Below the pieces are notes generated by a model that ran no database searches, had not been told where the DNA came from, and worked only from the letters and a program-made list of their open reading frames with translations. From positions 1 through 41,311 of the IMG/VR virus record IMGVR_UViG_3300021962_010588: a stretch of 41,311 bases of DNA. The stretch is one strand, 5' to 3'. Each line of letters starts with the position of its first letter. The stretch's first letter is position 1. Below are positions 30,059 through 37,932 of this stretch, piece after piece. This stretch comes from a virus. The position numbers and the translations under genes are program-made.

Positions 30059-30406
30059 ATGCCCGTAACAGCAATCACCATTCAAAGCCAAGTTGATGCA
30101 AGCGATTCGTCAGCATCAACAGTATCAGACAAAGTTAAAGCAGATGGATACTATGGCAATGCCGATGGACTGCACACTGTGGCATACATTTGTTCTTCTG
30201 ATTTCGTAGGAACCATCAAACTGCAAGCCTCGTTGGCCTCTGATCCTGCGTCCACAGATTGGTTCGACATAGACGGAACCTCGGTGGGGGATGGATCCAG
30301 CGTCGTGGCAACTACCTATAAGAATTTCACAGGCAATTTTGTATGGATCAGATCAGTGGTTGATGTTACCACAGGATCCGTAACCAAAATTTTACTTAAT
30401 TATTAA
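30059..30406 (+). CDS. probable virion protein
   Basis: A 115-residue beta-rich protein (SQVDASDSSASTVSDK, HTVAYICSSDFVGTIKLQASL, NFVWIRSVVDVTTGSVTKI) with the small-residue composition of the other virion proteins here. It looks like a single jelly-roll-type domain, as in small decoration or fibre-tip proteins of marine phages. The late promoter with leaderless spacing agrees. No closer family is recognised. Confidence 0.65.
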   Translation: MPVTAITIQSQVDASDSSASTVSDKVKADGYYGNADGLHTVAYICSSDFVGTIKLQASLASDPASTDWFDIDGTSVGDGSSVVATTYKNFTGNFVWIRSVVDVTTGSVTKILLNY

Positions 30407-30426
30407 ATTCCATTATAACTAACTGC

Positions 30427-30771
30427 ATGATAGCAGGAAAAGTATGGGGAACCACTGAATTAGTGGAACGCAACGGCGTTCTCGAATTCCACAGAATTGT
30501 AACCAAAAAAGGCGGAGTATGTTCTAAACATCTACACGAATTTAAGTGGAATGGATTCTTTGTCGAATCTGGATCACTAATGATTAGAGTTTGGCAATCA
30601 GACTATGATCTATGTGATGAAACTGTATTAAAAGCGGGTGATTACACCAAAGTAAAACCAGGACTCCTACACCAATTTGAGTGTTTGGAAGACTCTGTGG
30701 CGTATGAACTATATTGGGCAGAATTTCCGGAAAAAGACATCAAGAGAGACACTGTAGGCTTCCAAAAATAG
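30427..30771 (+). CDS. cupin-fold protein
   Basis: A 114-residue single-domain cupin. Metal ligands are visible in 'KHLHEFKWNGFFVESG' (H35, H37) and PGLLHQFE (H82), matching the two cupin motifs, with the basic loop 'KVKPG' between. Relatives include sugar-isomerase-like and dioxygenase cupins; I recall the HLHEFKWN form from cyanophages. A weak TATAAC lies seven bases before the ATG. The substrate is unknown. Confidence 0.75.
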   Translation: MIAGKVWGTTELVERNGVLEFHRIVTKKGGVCSKHLHEFKWNGFFVESGSLMIRVWQSDYDLCDETVLKAGDYTKVKPGLLHQFECLEDSVAYELYWAEFPEKDIKRDTVGFQK

Positions 30772-30785
30772 CGGGTTTTACCACA

Positions 30786-30813
30786 TTGACAGATCACTAA
30801 TCTGTATTACAAT
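30786..30813 (+). promoter_or_regulatory. sigma70-type early promoter for subtilase gene
   Basis: TTGACA (30786-30791), 16 bases, TACAAT (30808-30813), six bases to ATG 30820; leaderless. A six-base inverted repeat (ACAGAT/ATCTGT, 30789-30805) lies across the -35 end and spacer and could be an operator. Confidence 0.8.
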
Positions 30814-30819
30814 ATACGT

Positions 30820-33504
30820 ATGACAAGATTAGTGAGTATTCTATTATTATCACTATTTTTAACAAACTGCGGAGGCAGTGGGGGAGGACCTGTTTCTATT
30901 TCTGTTCCAAATCCTACAAATATTTCAATCAGCACCGATGTGGTTTCTAATTCATTTGTCAGTGCTTTGATCGACATCGCCGACGACAAACAGATAGATA
31001 TCAATGAAGCCTATCAAGCATTTCAATGGGTGGAACAGCATCCTAACTTTGATCCGAGTTCGCTGGCAAATGTCAACATAATAATCGACAGCCAAAGTAT
31101 GACCTTGGAACAAGGCTATTATGCATTGAAAGGATTCAAAAAGAGGTATTATGATGGCAAGGAAAGTTTATGGTCTATGGCAGTTGAACAAGGCCAGTTC
31201 GACGATCAGTCAGCAGAATACATAGCAGTGCAACAGATAGTTGAGTATGACGATTCACTATCAAGCCAAGAAAGATTAGATTTATACAAAGATCAAGGAC
31301 AAGGCCAAAAAGTTGTTGTCAGCACAAGCATTTCTCAGACAATTACAAACACAGATGTGGTTGTGGGCGAAAGTGTGATCACCACAGCGATCACCACAAG
31401 AAATGTTGTGGAATCTACACTGGACGGCACAGTGACCAAGACATATCAAACCACGACCACCACAACCAAAGTACCAACACACACAACAACCACCAGAGCC
31501 ACAAGGACAACTTTTAATTGGTCGGATGGCACAACAACATCAACTGATTCAGACCCTGTTTCAGAAACAGTCACCACTTGGAGCGAAAGCGCCGATGTGG
31601 AAGAAGTATTGACTGCAACATCAACTGTGCCCGTAGGTGAAATATTTTTGACTGACGAGTACAACAGCACAGCATTGGATCAGATAGGAGCCTCATATGC
31701 CTATGCCAGAGGCTGGACTGGAGACGGTGTGATAGTTGGCATGATAGATTCAGGCATAGACACTGACCATGAAGATCTTGATTCTGATAGATTTTCAACC
31801 ATCAATTACAGATTTGCTGGCACAGAAGATGACAATGGTCACGGCACGCATGTGGCTGGAATCATCGCCGGTGCAAAGAATGACATAGGCACACACGGTG
31901 TGGCCTATGATGCTGATCTTATTTCAATAAAATTGTGTTCGAGCAGTGGCAGATGTTCATTTTCCTATTTCGATGATGCCATGGTGGTGTTGAGCAATCA
32001 AGGCGCCGCTGTGGCCAACCTATCCGCTAACACATCGACAACAATCTTGACACAAATTGGTAGCACTGATGCTTACTACTTGCCCGGACAAACTTCCGTG
32101 GATGGTGTTGCAGATGCCACACTGTCGAATTATCAGACAGCGATCGACAATGGCATGATCATTGTGAACTCCGCAGGCAACTATGGGATGGATTACCCCA
32201 TGATGCCTTCGCACTACGCCACCAGAGTGGATTCGAATGGTGACTTATATCTTAATGGACAATGGTTGATCGTGGGTGCTGTCGACTCCAACAATCAAAT
32301 TGCTTCATGGTCCAACAAGGCGGGACACATCTGTTCCAATGTGGTGTACACGGACGGCGTTGCCACAGGCTGTGATGACACTTTCAACACCAAAGATTTC
32401 TTTGTGGTGGCACCAGGTGTGAACATTCTTTCCAGTGCCAACGGTGGTGGCACAACCACCAAGAGTGGAACTTCTATGGCGGCTCCTTATGTGACAGGAT
32501 CTATCGCTGTGTTGAAACAGGCATGGCCACAACTGAGACCTGAACAACTGGTAGGATTAATCACATCAACCGCCCGAGACTTGGGAGCACCAGGAGTTGA
32601 TGCTGTGTATGGACACGGATTGGTGGATTTGAATGAAGCAACCAAACCACAGGGTGACATAGTTGCTGTGCAACCTTCCGGAGCCATCAGTGCCATATCA
32701 GGTGGCATCGTGGGCGACTCATCCATGAGTGGGTTGGACAACATATCCGCAGTTTCATCCATAGTTGTGATGGATTCATATAACAGAGATTACTATGCCG
32801 ATGACGACAATTTCACTTCCTTTCAATTGACCGAACAAGCACTGGGCAATCAATATGTCAACTATGAACCAGTGACAAAACTGCAAGGGGATGGCATGCT
32901 GTTTGCAATGAGTGAGAACGGCGATGATTGGCTGTATGGAAAATCAGTAGAACACTCAGACAAGTTGGACGTCACATACAGTTTTGGACGCATGAAACAG
33001 GACGGCAGTCTGTTGGGATCATCCTTCCAAGGATCATTCGCAATCAAGTCCAGCACCACAAATTATGTTGGGGCAGACATGAACTACTCAGTGACGGAAA
33101 AATGGACATGGAATAGTGGTTTTATTAGGGGATATTCGGACGTTAAATCTGCCAATGATTCATACATCACTGGATCTTCCAACATACAGTCACAATCATG
33201 GTATTTGGGGATGACCTATCAGAACATTAACAATCAATTCATTATCAAAATGGGTGAACAATTGAATGTCGTCGACGGTGATATCAATTATACCCTTCCA
33301 ACAGCATATAATTGGACCGACAACTCGACCACATTCACAAGTGGTTCTGCTTCGGCAAAATCAAGCGAAGTTCCTAAGGTAGTGGAGTTGGCGTATTCCA
33401 AACAACTATCAGAATCATGGAATTTTTCTGCAAGTTCGAGGTACACTTTTGTTGAAGATAATGACTTGATGACGGCGAATTTGGGTGTGAAATATGTTTG
33501 GTAA
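30820..33504 (+). CDS. subtilisin-like lipoprotein protease with autotransporter-like C-terminus
   Basis: An 894-residue exported protein. A lipoprotein signal with lipobox LTNC (Cys17) is followed by a GGSGGG linker, a helical region (40-165) and a Thr-rich stretch (about 165-270). A subtilase domain then carries the full triad: Asp310 (MIDSGID), His341 (GHGTHVAG), Ser552 (SGTSMAAPY), plus oxyanion Asn454 (NSAGNYG). The last 170-200 residues alternate aromatic/hydrophobic and polar residues (TWNSGFIRGYSD, SWNFSASSRYTF) and end in YVW, as in autotransporter beta-barrels. It would act at the host outer membrane or outside. Early, leaderless promoter. No phage homologue is known to me; bacterial transfer is likely. 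Confidence 0.82.
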   Translation: MTRLVSILLLSLFLTNCGGSGGGPVSISVPNPTNISISTDVVSNSFVSALIDIADDKQIDINEAYQAFQWVEQHPNFDPSSLANVNIIIDSQSMTLEQGYYALKGFKKRYYDGKESLWSMAVEQGQFDDQSAEYIAVQQIVEYDDSLSSQERLDLYKDQGQGQKVVVSTSISQTITNTDVVVGESVITTAITTRNVVESTLDGTVTKTYQTTTTTTKVPTHTTTTRATRTTFNWSDGTTTSTDSDPVSETVTTWSESADVEEVLTATSTVPVGEIFLTDEYNSTALDQIGASYAYARGWTGDGVIVGMIDSGIDTDHEDLDSDRFSTINYRFAGTEDDNGHGTHVAGIIAGAKNDIGTHGVAYDADLISIKLCSSSGRCSFSYFDDAMVVLSNQGAAVANLSANTSTTILTQIGSTDAYYLPGQTSVDGVADATLSNYQTAIDNGMIIVNSAGNYGMDYPMMPSHYATRVDSNGDLYLNGQWLIVGAVDSNNQIASWSNKAGHICSNVVYTDGVATGCDDTFNTKDFFVVAPGVNILSSANGGGTTTKSGTSMAAPYVTGSIAVLKQAWPQLRPEQLVGLITSTARDLGAPGVDAVYGHGLVDLNEATKPQGDIVAVQPSGAISAISGGIVGDSSMSGLDNISAVSSIVVMDSYNRDYYADDDNFTSFQLTEQALGNQYVNYEPVTKLQGDGMLFAMSENGDDWLYGKSVEHSDKLDVTYSFGRMKQDGSLLGSSFQGSFAIKSSTTNYVGADMNYSVTEKWTWNSGFIRGYSDVKSANDSYITGSSNIQSQSWYLGMTYQNINNQFIIKMGEQLNVVDGDINYTLPTAYNWTDNSTTFTSGSASAKSSEVPKVVELAYSKQLSESWNFSASSRYTFVEDNDLMTANLGVKYVW

Positions 33505-33508
33505 GACA

Positions 33509-33536
33509 TTGACAAAACTTAAATTTGCAATATACT
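33509..33536 (+). promoter_or_regulatory. sigma70-type early promoter for polysaccharide-lyase-like gene
   Basis: TTGACA (33509-33514), 16 bases, TATACT (33531-33536), six bases to ATG 33543; leaderless. Confidence 0.82.
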
Positions 33537-33542
33537 AAAAGG

Positions 33543-34751
33543 ATGATAAGATATATTTTATATTTTGTATTGATATGCATACCACTGCATGCAGGTGAAT
33601 ACCAAATTTTTCCTAAACAAGGAACCCACAATCCCAGGTGTCTTGAAAACGCACAATTCCAAGTTTCGGAATTAGATCATTTGTTGTCACCAAACAAAAA
33701 CTTCAAATGGGTGACAATGAGACAAAAAAATGATTTTGATTATGCAAAAGTCAATAGAAACACAATCAGGAACCTTTCTTTTTATTGGAGCCAACCAACA
33801 AAACAAAATGCAGATCAATTTATCAGATATCTTTTAGAATTATATAATGATAAAAAATTCGCCAATGGTGTAGGTGGTGGTGACGGTATAGACAACGCAG
33901 GTAGATTGCAACCAGCCATATTTGCTTTGTATTTTTCTTATCATGCACTTCAATCAAACGGTCATTTGGACGACACACAGCAAGAAATATTTTTAGAAAT
34001 GTTGGGATCTCGTTCAAAAAACTTGTTTGGATTCATCAACAGGGAAGCAAATCACACATATACCATGTCAAGATGCAGTAAAGGTGGAGACATTTTTGGA
34101 TGTCAGAACCATACCTATGATGTTCAATTGACCAGGGTGCTGTACGGAGCCACTTTCAATGATCCAAAACACTTTCAACAAGGACAAAAAATATTTCATT
34201 TCGCGATAGACGACTTGCATGATGATGGAGCATTGTGGAGAGAAGCACAAAGAGGAGCATGGAGTTGGCACTACTATTCCAAGGGTCTTAATCTTTTAAC
34301 AATCGTGGCCGAAATACACAGATCGAATGGTAAAGATCTTTATGATTACAGCAATAGCAATGGCCAAACTTTCCATGACGCAGTCAAGTTCTTGCTGGAT
34401 GCAATGCACGATCATGAGATCATGTGGAAGCATGCGAGGAAAAACAAAGGATTAGATGGCAAAGGTCAACGCAAGGACTACAAAGATTTAGAATATTATC
34501 ACATGCTAAAATTTAACGGCATGGATGGACACAATGGGTGGGCATATGTATATGTCAACAATTTTCCGGATCACCCCAACTCACAAAGGATTAAGGAAAC
34601 AATACAACTGCAGGATGAGATAGAATGGTCTGCAGAAGGTTTGGATTTGGGTTGTTTTTATCCTGTACCGGTCTCTGAATATGGAGTAGACGGGCAGGAC
34701 ACAATCAACGACACAGAGATGGTCACCAAATTTACATGGGAGAAAAATTAA
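33543..34751 (+). CDS. exported alginate-lyase-like (PL5-type fold) protein
   Basis: A 402-residue protein with a signal peptide (IRYILYFVLICIPLHAGEY) and an all-helical body. The region around residues 175-290 matches the Alginate_lyase family pattern: QNHTYDVQLTRVLYGATFND, where PL5 has NNHRYW; DDGALWREAQRGAWSWHYY, where PL5 has RG..ALHYH; and 'LTIVAEIHRSNGKDLYDY' followed by a FLLDAM block. PL5 enzymes cleave mannuronate polymers by beta-elimination in the periplasm. Here the tryptophan of NNHRYW is Asp, so activity and substrate are uncertain. TTG 33525 is rejected because the ATG at 33543 fits the promoter spacing. Stop overlaps the next ATG. Confidence 0.6.
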   Translation: MIRYILYFVLICIPLHAGEYQIFPKQGTHNPRCLENAQFQVSELDHLLSPNKNFKWVTMRQKNDFDYAKVNRNTIRNLSFYWSQPTKQNADQFIRYLLELYNDKKFANGVGGGDGIDNAGRLQPAIFALYFSYHALQSNGHLDDTQQEIFLEMLGSRSKNLFGFINREANHTYTMSRCSKGGDIFGCQNHTYDVQLTRVLYGATFNDPKHFQQGQKIFHFAIDDLHDDGALWREAQRGAWSWHYYSKGLNLLTIVAEIHRSNGKDLYDYSNSNGQTFHDAVKFLLDAMHDHEIMWKHARKNKGLDGKGQRKDYKDLEYYHMLKFNGMDGHNGWAYVYVNNFPDHPNSQRIKETIQLQDEIEWSAEGLDLGCFYPVPVSEYGVDGQDTINDTEMVTKFTWEKN

Positions 34752-34942
34752 TGATAGAAACAGTCAAAGTACACTGCACAGATAACAACAAATGGGTTGA
34801 TTTGGAAATACTCAATCACACGGATGGATGGTTAGTAGGATTACTGAAACCGGGTGATCTAAAATTGACATTAAGGAAGGTCAAACCCAAATTGTACGTG
34901 GGTAGTCTAAACGGTTATGAATTTGTCTACAAAGAAGATTAA
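34751..34942 (+). CDS. small conserved protein (63 aa)
   Basis: A 63-residue beta-type protein starting in a TAATG overlap. It contains KVHCTDNNKWVDLEILNH and 'VKPKLYVGSLNGYEFVY', a small-barrel-like pattern that I recall from short proteins of marine T4-like phages. An upstream in-frame ATG at 34736 is inside the preceding gene and less likely. The stop lies within the next gene. Function unknown. Confidence 0.6.
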   Translation: MIETVKVHCTDNNKWVDLEILNHTDGWLVGLLKPGDLKLTLRKVKPKLYVGSLNGYEFVYKED

Positions 34943-35735
34943 TGTAGGCATCATAGGCAGTTCGTTTTCCACAGGTAGGAGCGAGTTAAACTATAAGTTC
35001 GAGAATATTTTCCACTCTCTCACTTCGGACTTTCACTTCCACAATCTCGCATGCGGTGGCAAGGGATCTGAAAAGTATCTTCAATCTGTGGTAAGACTCA
35101 AGGAAAAACACGATATAGATTGCCTGTTGATGGAATTGTGTTACAATAGAGCATCTATTAATGTACCATTATCTGAAAATTTTACCTTAGACGATTCCGA
35201 ATACGATCTAAATTGGATAACCGAATCTTATTACGCACCTCAAGGATTCCAAAGTTGGGAAGTTCATCTGCAACACGATGACGGAGTGTTTCCGTTGTGG
35301 CAGGAAAGGCCGTTCATCAGAGACATGACCTGGGAAGAACAGTCCAAGAAACTTAACATCGTTTCTGGAATCAGAGATGTGCAGAAATGGCAAAAATTCC
35401 AACTGGAGATAGCATCCAACTACAAGATGCGCCAAACACTGTCTGTGATAGACTATCAATCTGTGGTTAGCCTCTGCAGGCAACTGGACATAAAATTAGT
35501 GAGTTGGAGCCACAATTCAAACACAGAATTTACAGTCAAATGCTTCCGTGACTTGTTGCCCGATCTAAACCGTGTTCAATTCGGTGATCATGATAATGCA
35601 CAGGACTATTACATGAACATACACCATGGGGAGATACTGTGTGACGGTTGCCATTTCACCATGCAGATAGATGAGCAAATGGTCAGAGATCATCTTTTTC
35701 CAGCAGTGCAATCAAGGTTTGAACGCAATAAATAG
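34917..35735 (+). CDS. SGNH-hydrolase-like protein (third)
   Basis: A 272-residue protein starting inside the previous gene. GIIGSSFSTGRSE (about 11-23) fits block I, with Ser in the GxSxS-like turn. LACGGKGSEKYLQSV fits block II with the conserved Gly, and a C-terminal 'CDGCHFTMQIDEQM' gives the DxxH pair (D then H) of block V. 'CLLMELCYNRASIN' lies between, where GxND is usual. All three SGNH-like proteins in the window differ strongly from each other. They may modify surface sugars. A late promoter lies at its 3' end. Confidence 0.62.
   Translation: MNLSTKKINVGIIGSSFSTGRSELNYKFENIFHSLTSDFHFHNLACGGKGSEKYLQSVVRLKEKHDIDCLLMELCYNRASINVPLSENFTLDDSEYDLNWITESYYAPQGFQSWEVHLQHDDGVFPLWQERPFIRDMTWEEQSKKLNIVSGIRDVQKWQKFQLEIASNYKMRQTLSVIDYQSVVSLCRQLDIKLVSWSHNSNTEFTVKCFRDLLPDLNRVQFGDHDNAQDYYMNIHHGEILCDGCHFTMQIDEQMVRDHLFPAVQSRFERNK
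35729..35734 (+). promoter_or_regulatory. late promoter AATAAATA
   Basis: TAAATA overlapping the upstream stop, seven bases before ATG 35742. Confidence 0.6.
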
Positions 35736-35741
35736 TATATC

Positions 35742-36011
35742 ATGCATGACGAAAATCTAAAAGACGCTATTTTTAATTCAGTTTTCGGTGATGAGGACAT
35801 GTATCGCAGGCATTATGTCCCCACTGTTATGTACTTGAGAAAAAATCCTGAGGACAAAACAAGGGTCCAGGAACTTGTGGACAATGCTACCATGCGTTTT
35901 TGTAAGGCCAACAAATTGGATTACCAGAGCATTCCATCAGAAGCCAAAGAAGAATTGACAGCGGACATTTACAACGAGATAGTACAAAATGAAATTAATA
36001 GAGGTAGATAA
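35742..36011 (+). CDS. small conserved virion-region protein
   Basis: An 89-residue helical protein (MHDENLKDAIFNSVFGDED, YVPTVMYLRKNPEDKTRVQ). It overlaps the nucleotidyltransferase gene by 23 bases. I recall similar short proteins near the structural genes of marine T4-like phages. It is first in a late unit running to 37929. Function unknown. Confidence 0.6.
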   Translation: MHDENLKDAIFNSVFGDEDMYRRHYVPTVMYLRKNPEDKTRVQELVDNATMRFCKANKLDYQSIPSEAKEELTADIYNEIVQNEINRGR

Positions 36012-36651
36012 TCCCACAGCGGCGTTCGTGTTCGGTAGATTCAATCCACCTACCATAGGACACAAAAAATTGTTTGACAAAGTCAAAACAGTAAGCGATG
36101 TCTACTTTGTGTTTGTTTCGCCCACACAAGATCCTAAGAAAAATCCACTGAACAGGGATCAAAAGATAGCAATAATTAATAAGCAATTTCCAGAAGCAGG
36201 CGATCATATCATCAATGACCCCAGCATAAGAACCATCATCGATGTGATGAAATTTTTACAACAAGCAGGACACAAGCGAGTGGCCATGGTGGTGGGTTCA
36301 GACAGAACCAAAGCATTCAACGACTTGTTGGCAAAATACAATGGACAGGAATACAACTTTGATTCTATTGATGTGATATCAGCGGGCGACAGAGATCCAG
36401 ACTCCGAAGGTGTTACGGGTGTCTCAGCAAGTAAGGCACGTGAAGCGGCGGTGGCTGGTGACTATGAAACATTCAAGAAAATGTTTGTGGGCAACGAAGG
36501 GTTGAAGAAAAATATCTACAAGGCAGTGAGAACTGGTATGGGTGTCAAAGAAGAAGCCGCTGGTGTTGGTATTGTTACCAAACAGAACACAACACCCGAT
36601 GTTAATAAAAAAACACTGGGCAAGATAATGAAAGCACTGCGCCTAAAATGA
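35989..36651 (+). CDS. nucleotidyltransferase (NMN adenylyltransferase-like)
   Basis: A 220-residue protein with the cytidylyltransferase-like Rossmann core. GRFNPPTIGHKKL (16-28) gives the TxGH nucleotide-binding motif, 'VVGSDRTKAF' follows near residue 97, and GVSASKAREA near 150 matches the ISxTxxR motif. These enzymes transfer AMP or CMP to phosphorylated compounds, often nicotinamide mononucleotide in NAD recycling. The C-terminal 50 residues after 'RTGMGVKEEAA' are extra. It is translated with its neighbours through overlaps on both sides (23 and 4 bases). Confidence 0.8.
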   Translation: MKLIEVDNPTAAFVFGRFNPPTIGHKKLFDKVKTVSDVYFVFVSPTQDPKKNPLNRDQKIAIINKQFPEAGDHIINDPSIRTIIDVMKFLQQAGHKRVAMVVGSDRTKAFNDLLAKYNGQEYNFDSIDVISAGDRDPDSEGVTGVSASKAREAAVAGDYETFKKMFVGNEGLKKNIYKAVRTGMGVKEEAAGVGIVTKQNTTPDVNKKTLGKIMKALRLK

Positions 36652-37187
36652 ACTTGTATGAGTTAGAAACCACGGTTAAATCGCCCATTTTGTATGTGGA
36701 CATGGATGGTGTGTTGGCGGATTTTTACGGCCCATTCAACAAGATGGCAGGTGTGGCATCGTGGAAAGATGCCTCAAAGGATACAGTCAGCCAGGTGCTG
36801 AAGGACATCACCAAGCAGAAGGATTTTTGGATAAACTTGGGTGTGCTGTCAGACGTGCCGAGATTGATGTCGGCCATATCGGCCATAGCAGATGGCAATT
36901 ACACCATATTGAGCAAGGCACTCGCTGGAGACAGCAGGGTGGTTGAACAGAAAAAACAATGGGTCAACAAGTTGCCCATCAAACCCCAAAAGACCATCAT
37001 CATGCCGGCCACAGCCGACAAGGGAAAATATGCTGTGCAGGCAGATGGAACACCCAATGTTCTCATCGATGACTTCGGCTACAACATCAAATCATGGCGG
37101 AATGCTGGCGGAATAGGCATACATCACAGCAACGGAACCATAAACCAAACCATCGATCAGCTCAAAACAGCTTTCTCAAAAAAATAA
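36648..37187 (+). CDS. HAD-superfamily phosphatase, 5'-nucleotidase-like
   Basis: A 179-residue HAD enzyme. Motif I is YVDMDGVLADF (17-27) with Asp18 and Asp20. A late motif is NVLIDDFGYNIKSWRNAGG, the acidic pair of motif IV with the usual loop. The overall form resembles NT5C-type nucleotidases that dephosphorylate deoxynucleotides. It overlaps the nucleotidyltransferase by four bases (ATGA), suggesting a joint nucleotide-salvage role, which is inference. A late promoter lies at its stop. Confidence 0.78.
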   Translation: MNLYELETTVKSPILYVDMDGVLADFYGPFNKMAGVASWKDASKDTVSQVLKDITKQKDFWINLGVLSDVPRLMSAISAIADGNYTILSKALAGDSRVVEQKKQWVNKLPIKPQKTIIMPATADKGKYAVQADGTPNVLIDDFGYNIKSWRNAGGIGIHHSNGTINQTIDQLKTAFSKK

Positions 37188-37190
37188 ATA
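37185..37190 (+). promoter_or_regulatory. late promoter AATAAATA
   Basis: TAAATA at the HAD gene stop, five bases before ATG 37196; leaderless spacing. Confidence 0.6.
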
Positions 37191-37195
37191 TTTTT

Positions 37196-37669
37196 ATGCG
37201 ATTCTTAGAATTCCAGATCAACGAGGGCATGAGTTTCCATGCATACAAGAAAGACCCCCAAAAAGGATATTGGATGATGGTAACTGGTGACGAATCACAA
37301 TACCAGGATGATGTCTACAAACATGATTTCAAAGGAGATCACAAGGACCACGTTAATCCTAAGTACAAAGAAGAGCATGATTTACACTTGTCCAACATGA
37401 GTTGGTATGACATATTTGACGTCATAGGTTATGATGTTGATGACAACATACCTATAAGCGAATTCATCGCAAGGACCACACAATGGTTGCAAAAAAATTT
37501 AGGCAAACCATCCAAAGAAGTACCAGATCAAGTTGATCAAAACCCGGGCGGACCCACCATGATAGGCGGGGGCAAACCAGAAGGCTACTACAACAGAGTT
37601 ATCAAACAGATGAATCAGATCGCACGTGATGGCCAAGCAATGGGGGCCACACACGTGGGAGCAAATTGA
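37196..37669 (+). CDS. conserved phage protein starting MRFLEF
   Basis: A 157-residue protein with the MRFLEFQINEG start that I recall from several proteins in T4-like marine phages. The body is polar with 'KDPQKGYWMMVTGDESQ' and a Gly/Pro-rich section (NPGGPTMIGGGKPEGYY) before a helical end. An ORF reaching further upstream overlaps the HAD gene and is less likely, because this ATG sits five bases from the late promoter. Function unknown, possibly a head or tail accessory. Confidence 0.6.
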   Translation: MRFLEFQINEGMSFHAYKKDPQKGYWMMVTGDESQYQDDVYKHDFKGDHKDHVNPKYKEEHDLHLSNMSWYDIFDVIGYDVDDNIPISEFIARTTQWLQKNLGKPSKEVPDQVDQNPGGPTMIGGGKPEGYYNRVIKQMNQIARDGQAMGATHVGAN

Positions 37670-37929
37670 TAACAAAAATATCTCTAATCGTTTACATGAT
37701 CACTGCTGTTATGATCGGACCAAATGGTGAAAAACTGAATCCTCGCTATGAAAGATTAATCTTCGACACTCTCGAACAATGCCAAATGGCCTTGGCAAAT
37801 CCAGATGTGTCCATGGCCATGTCCACTTCAGTGCAACTTGCTTATCCAGGATATCTATTGGAACAGATAGGGTGTGGTGCGTGGAACATGGAAGACGATA
37901 TCGACTCTCCATTAGAACTCCAGTCATAA
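37666..37929 (+). CDS. small protein with hydrophobic N-terminus
   Basis: An 87-residue protein beginning at TTG (overlapping the previous stop in TTGA, GGGAG seven bases upstream); an ATG at 37696 would shorten it by ten residues. The first 18 residues are hydrophobic (a signal or anchor-like stretch). The rest has two cysteines and a conserved-looking FDTLEQCQMAL. It is the last gene of the late unit, followed by a terminator. Export is possible but not clear. Confidence 0.55.
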   Translation: MITKISLIVYMITAVMIGPNGEKLNPRYERLIFDTLEQCQMALANPDVSMAMSTSVQLAYPGYLLEQIGCGAWNMEDDIDSPLELQS

Positions 37930-37932
37930 AAA

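Noticed and set aside
31430-31510. Thr-rich ACA/ACC repeat in the subtilase gene as a CRISPR-like or tandem repeat
   Set aside because: It is in frame and encodes a threonine-rich linker; no regular spacer structure.
33525-33545. TTG at 33525 as start of the lyase-like gene
   Set aside because: It would put six residues before the signal peptide and lie inside the promoter; ATG 33543 has the six-base spacing.
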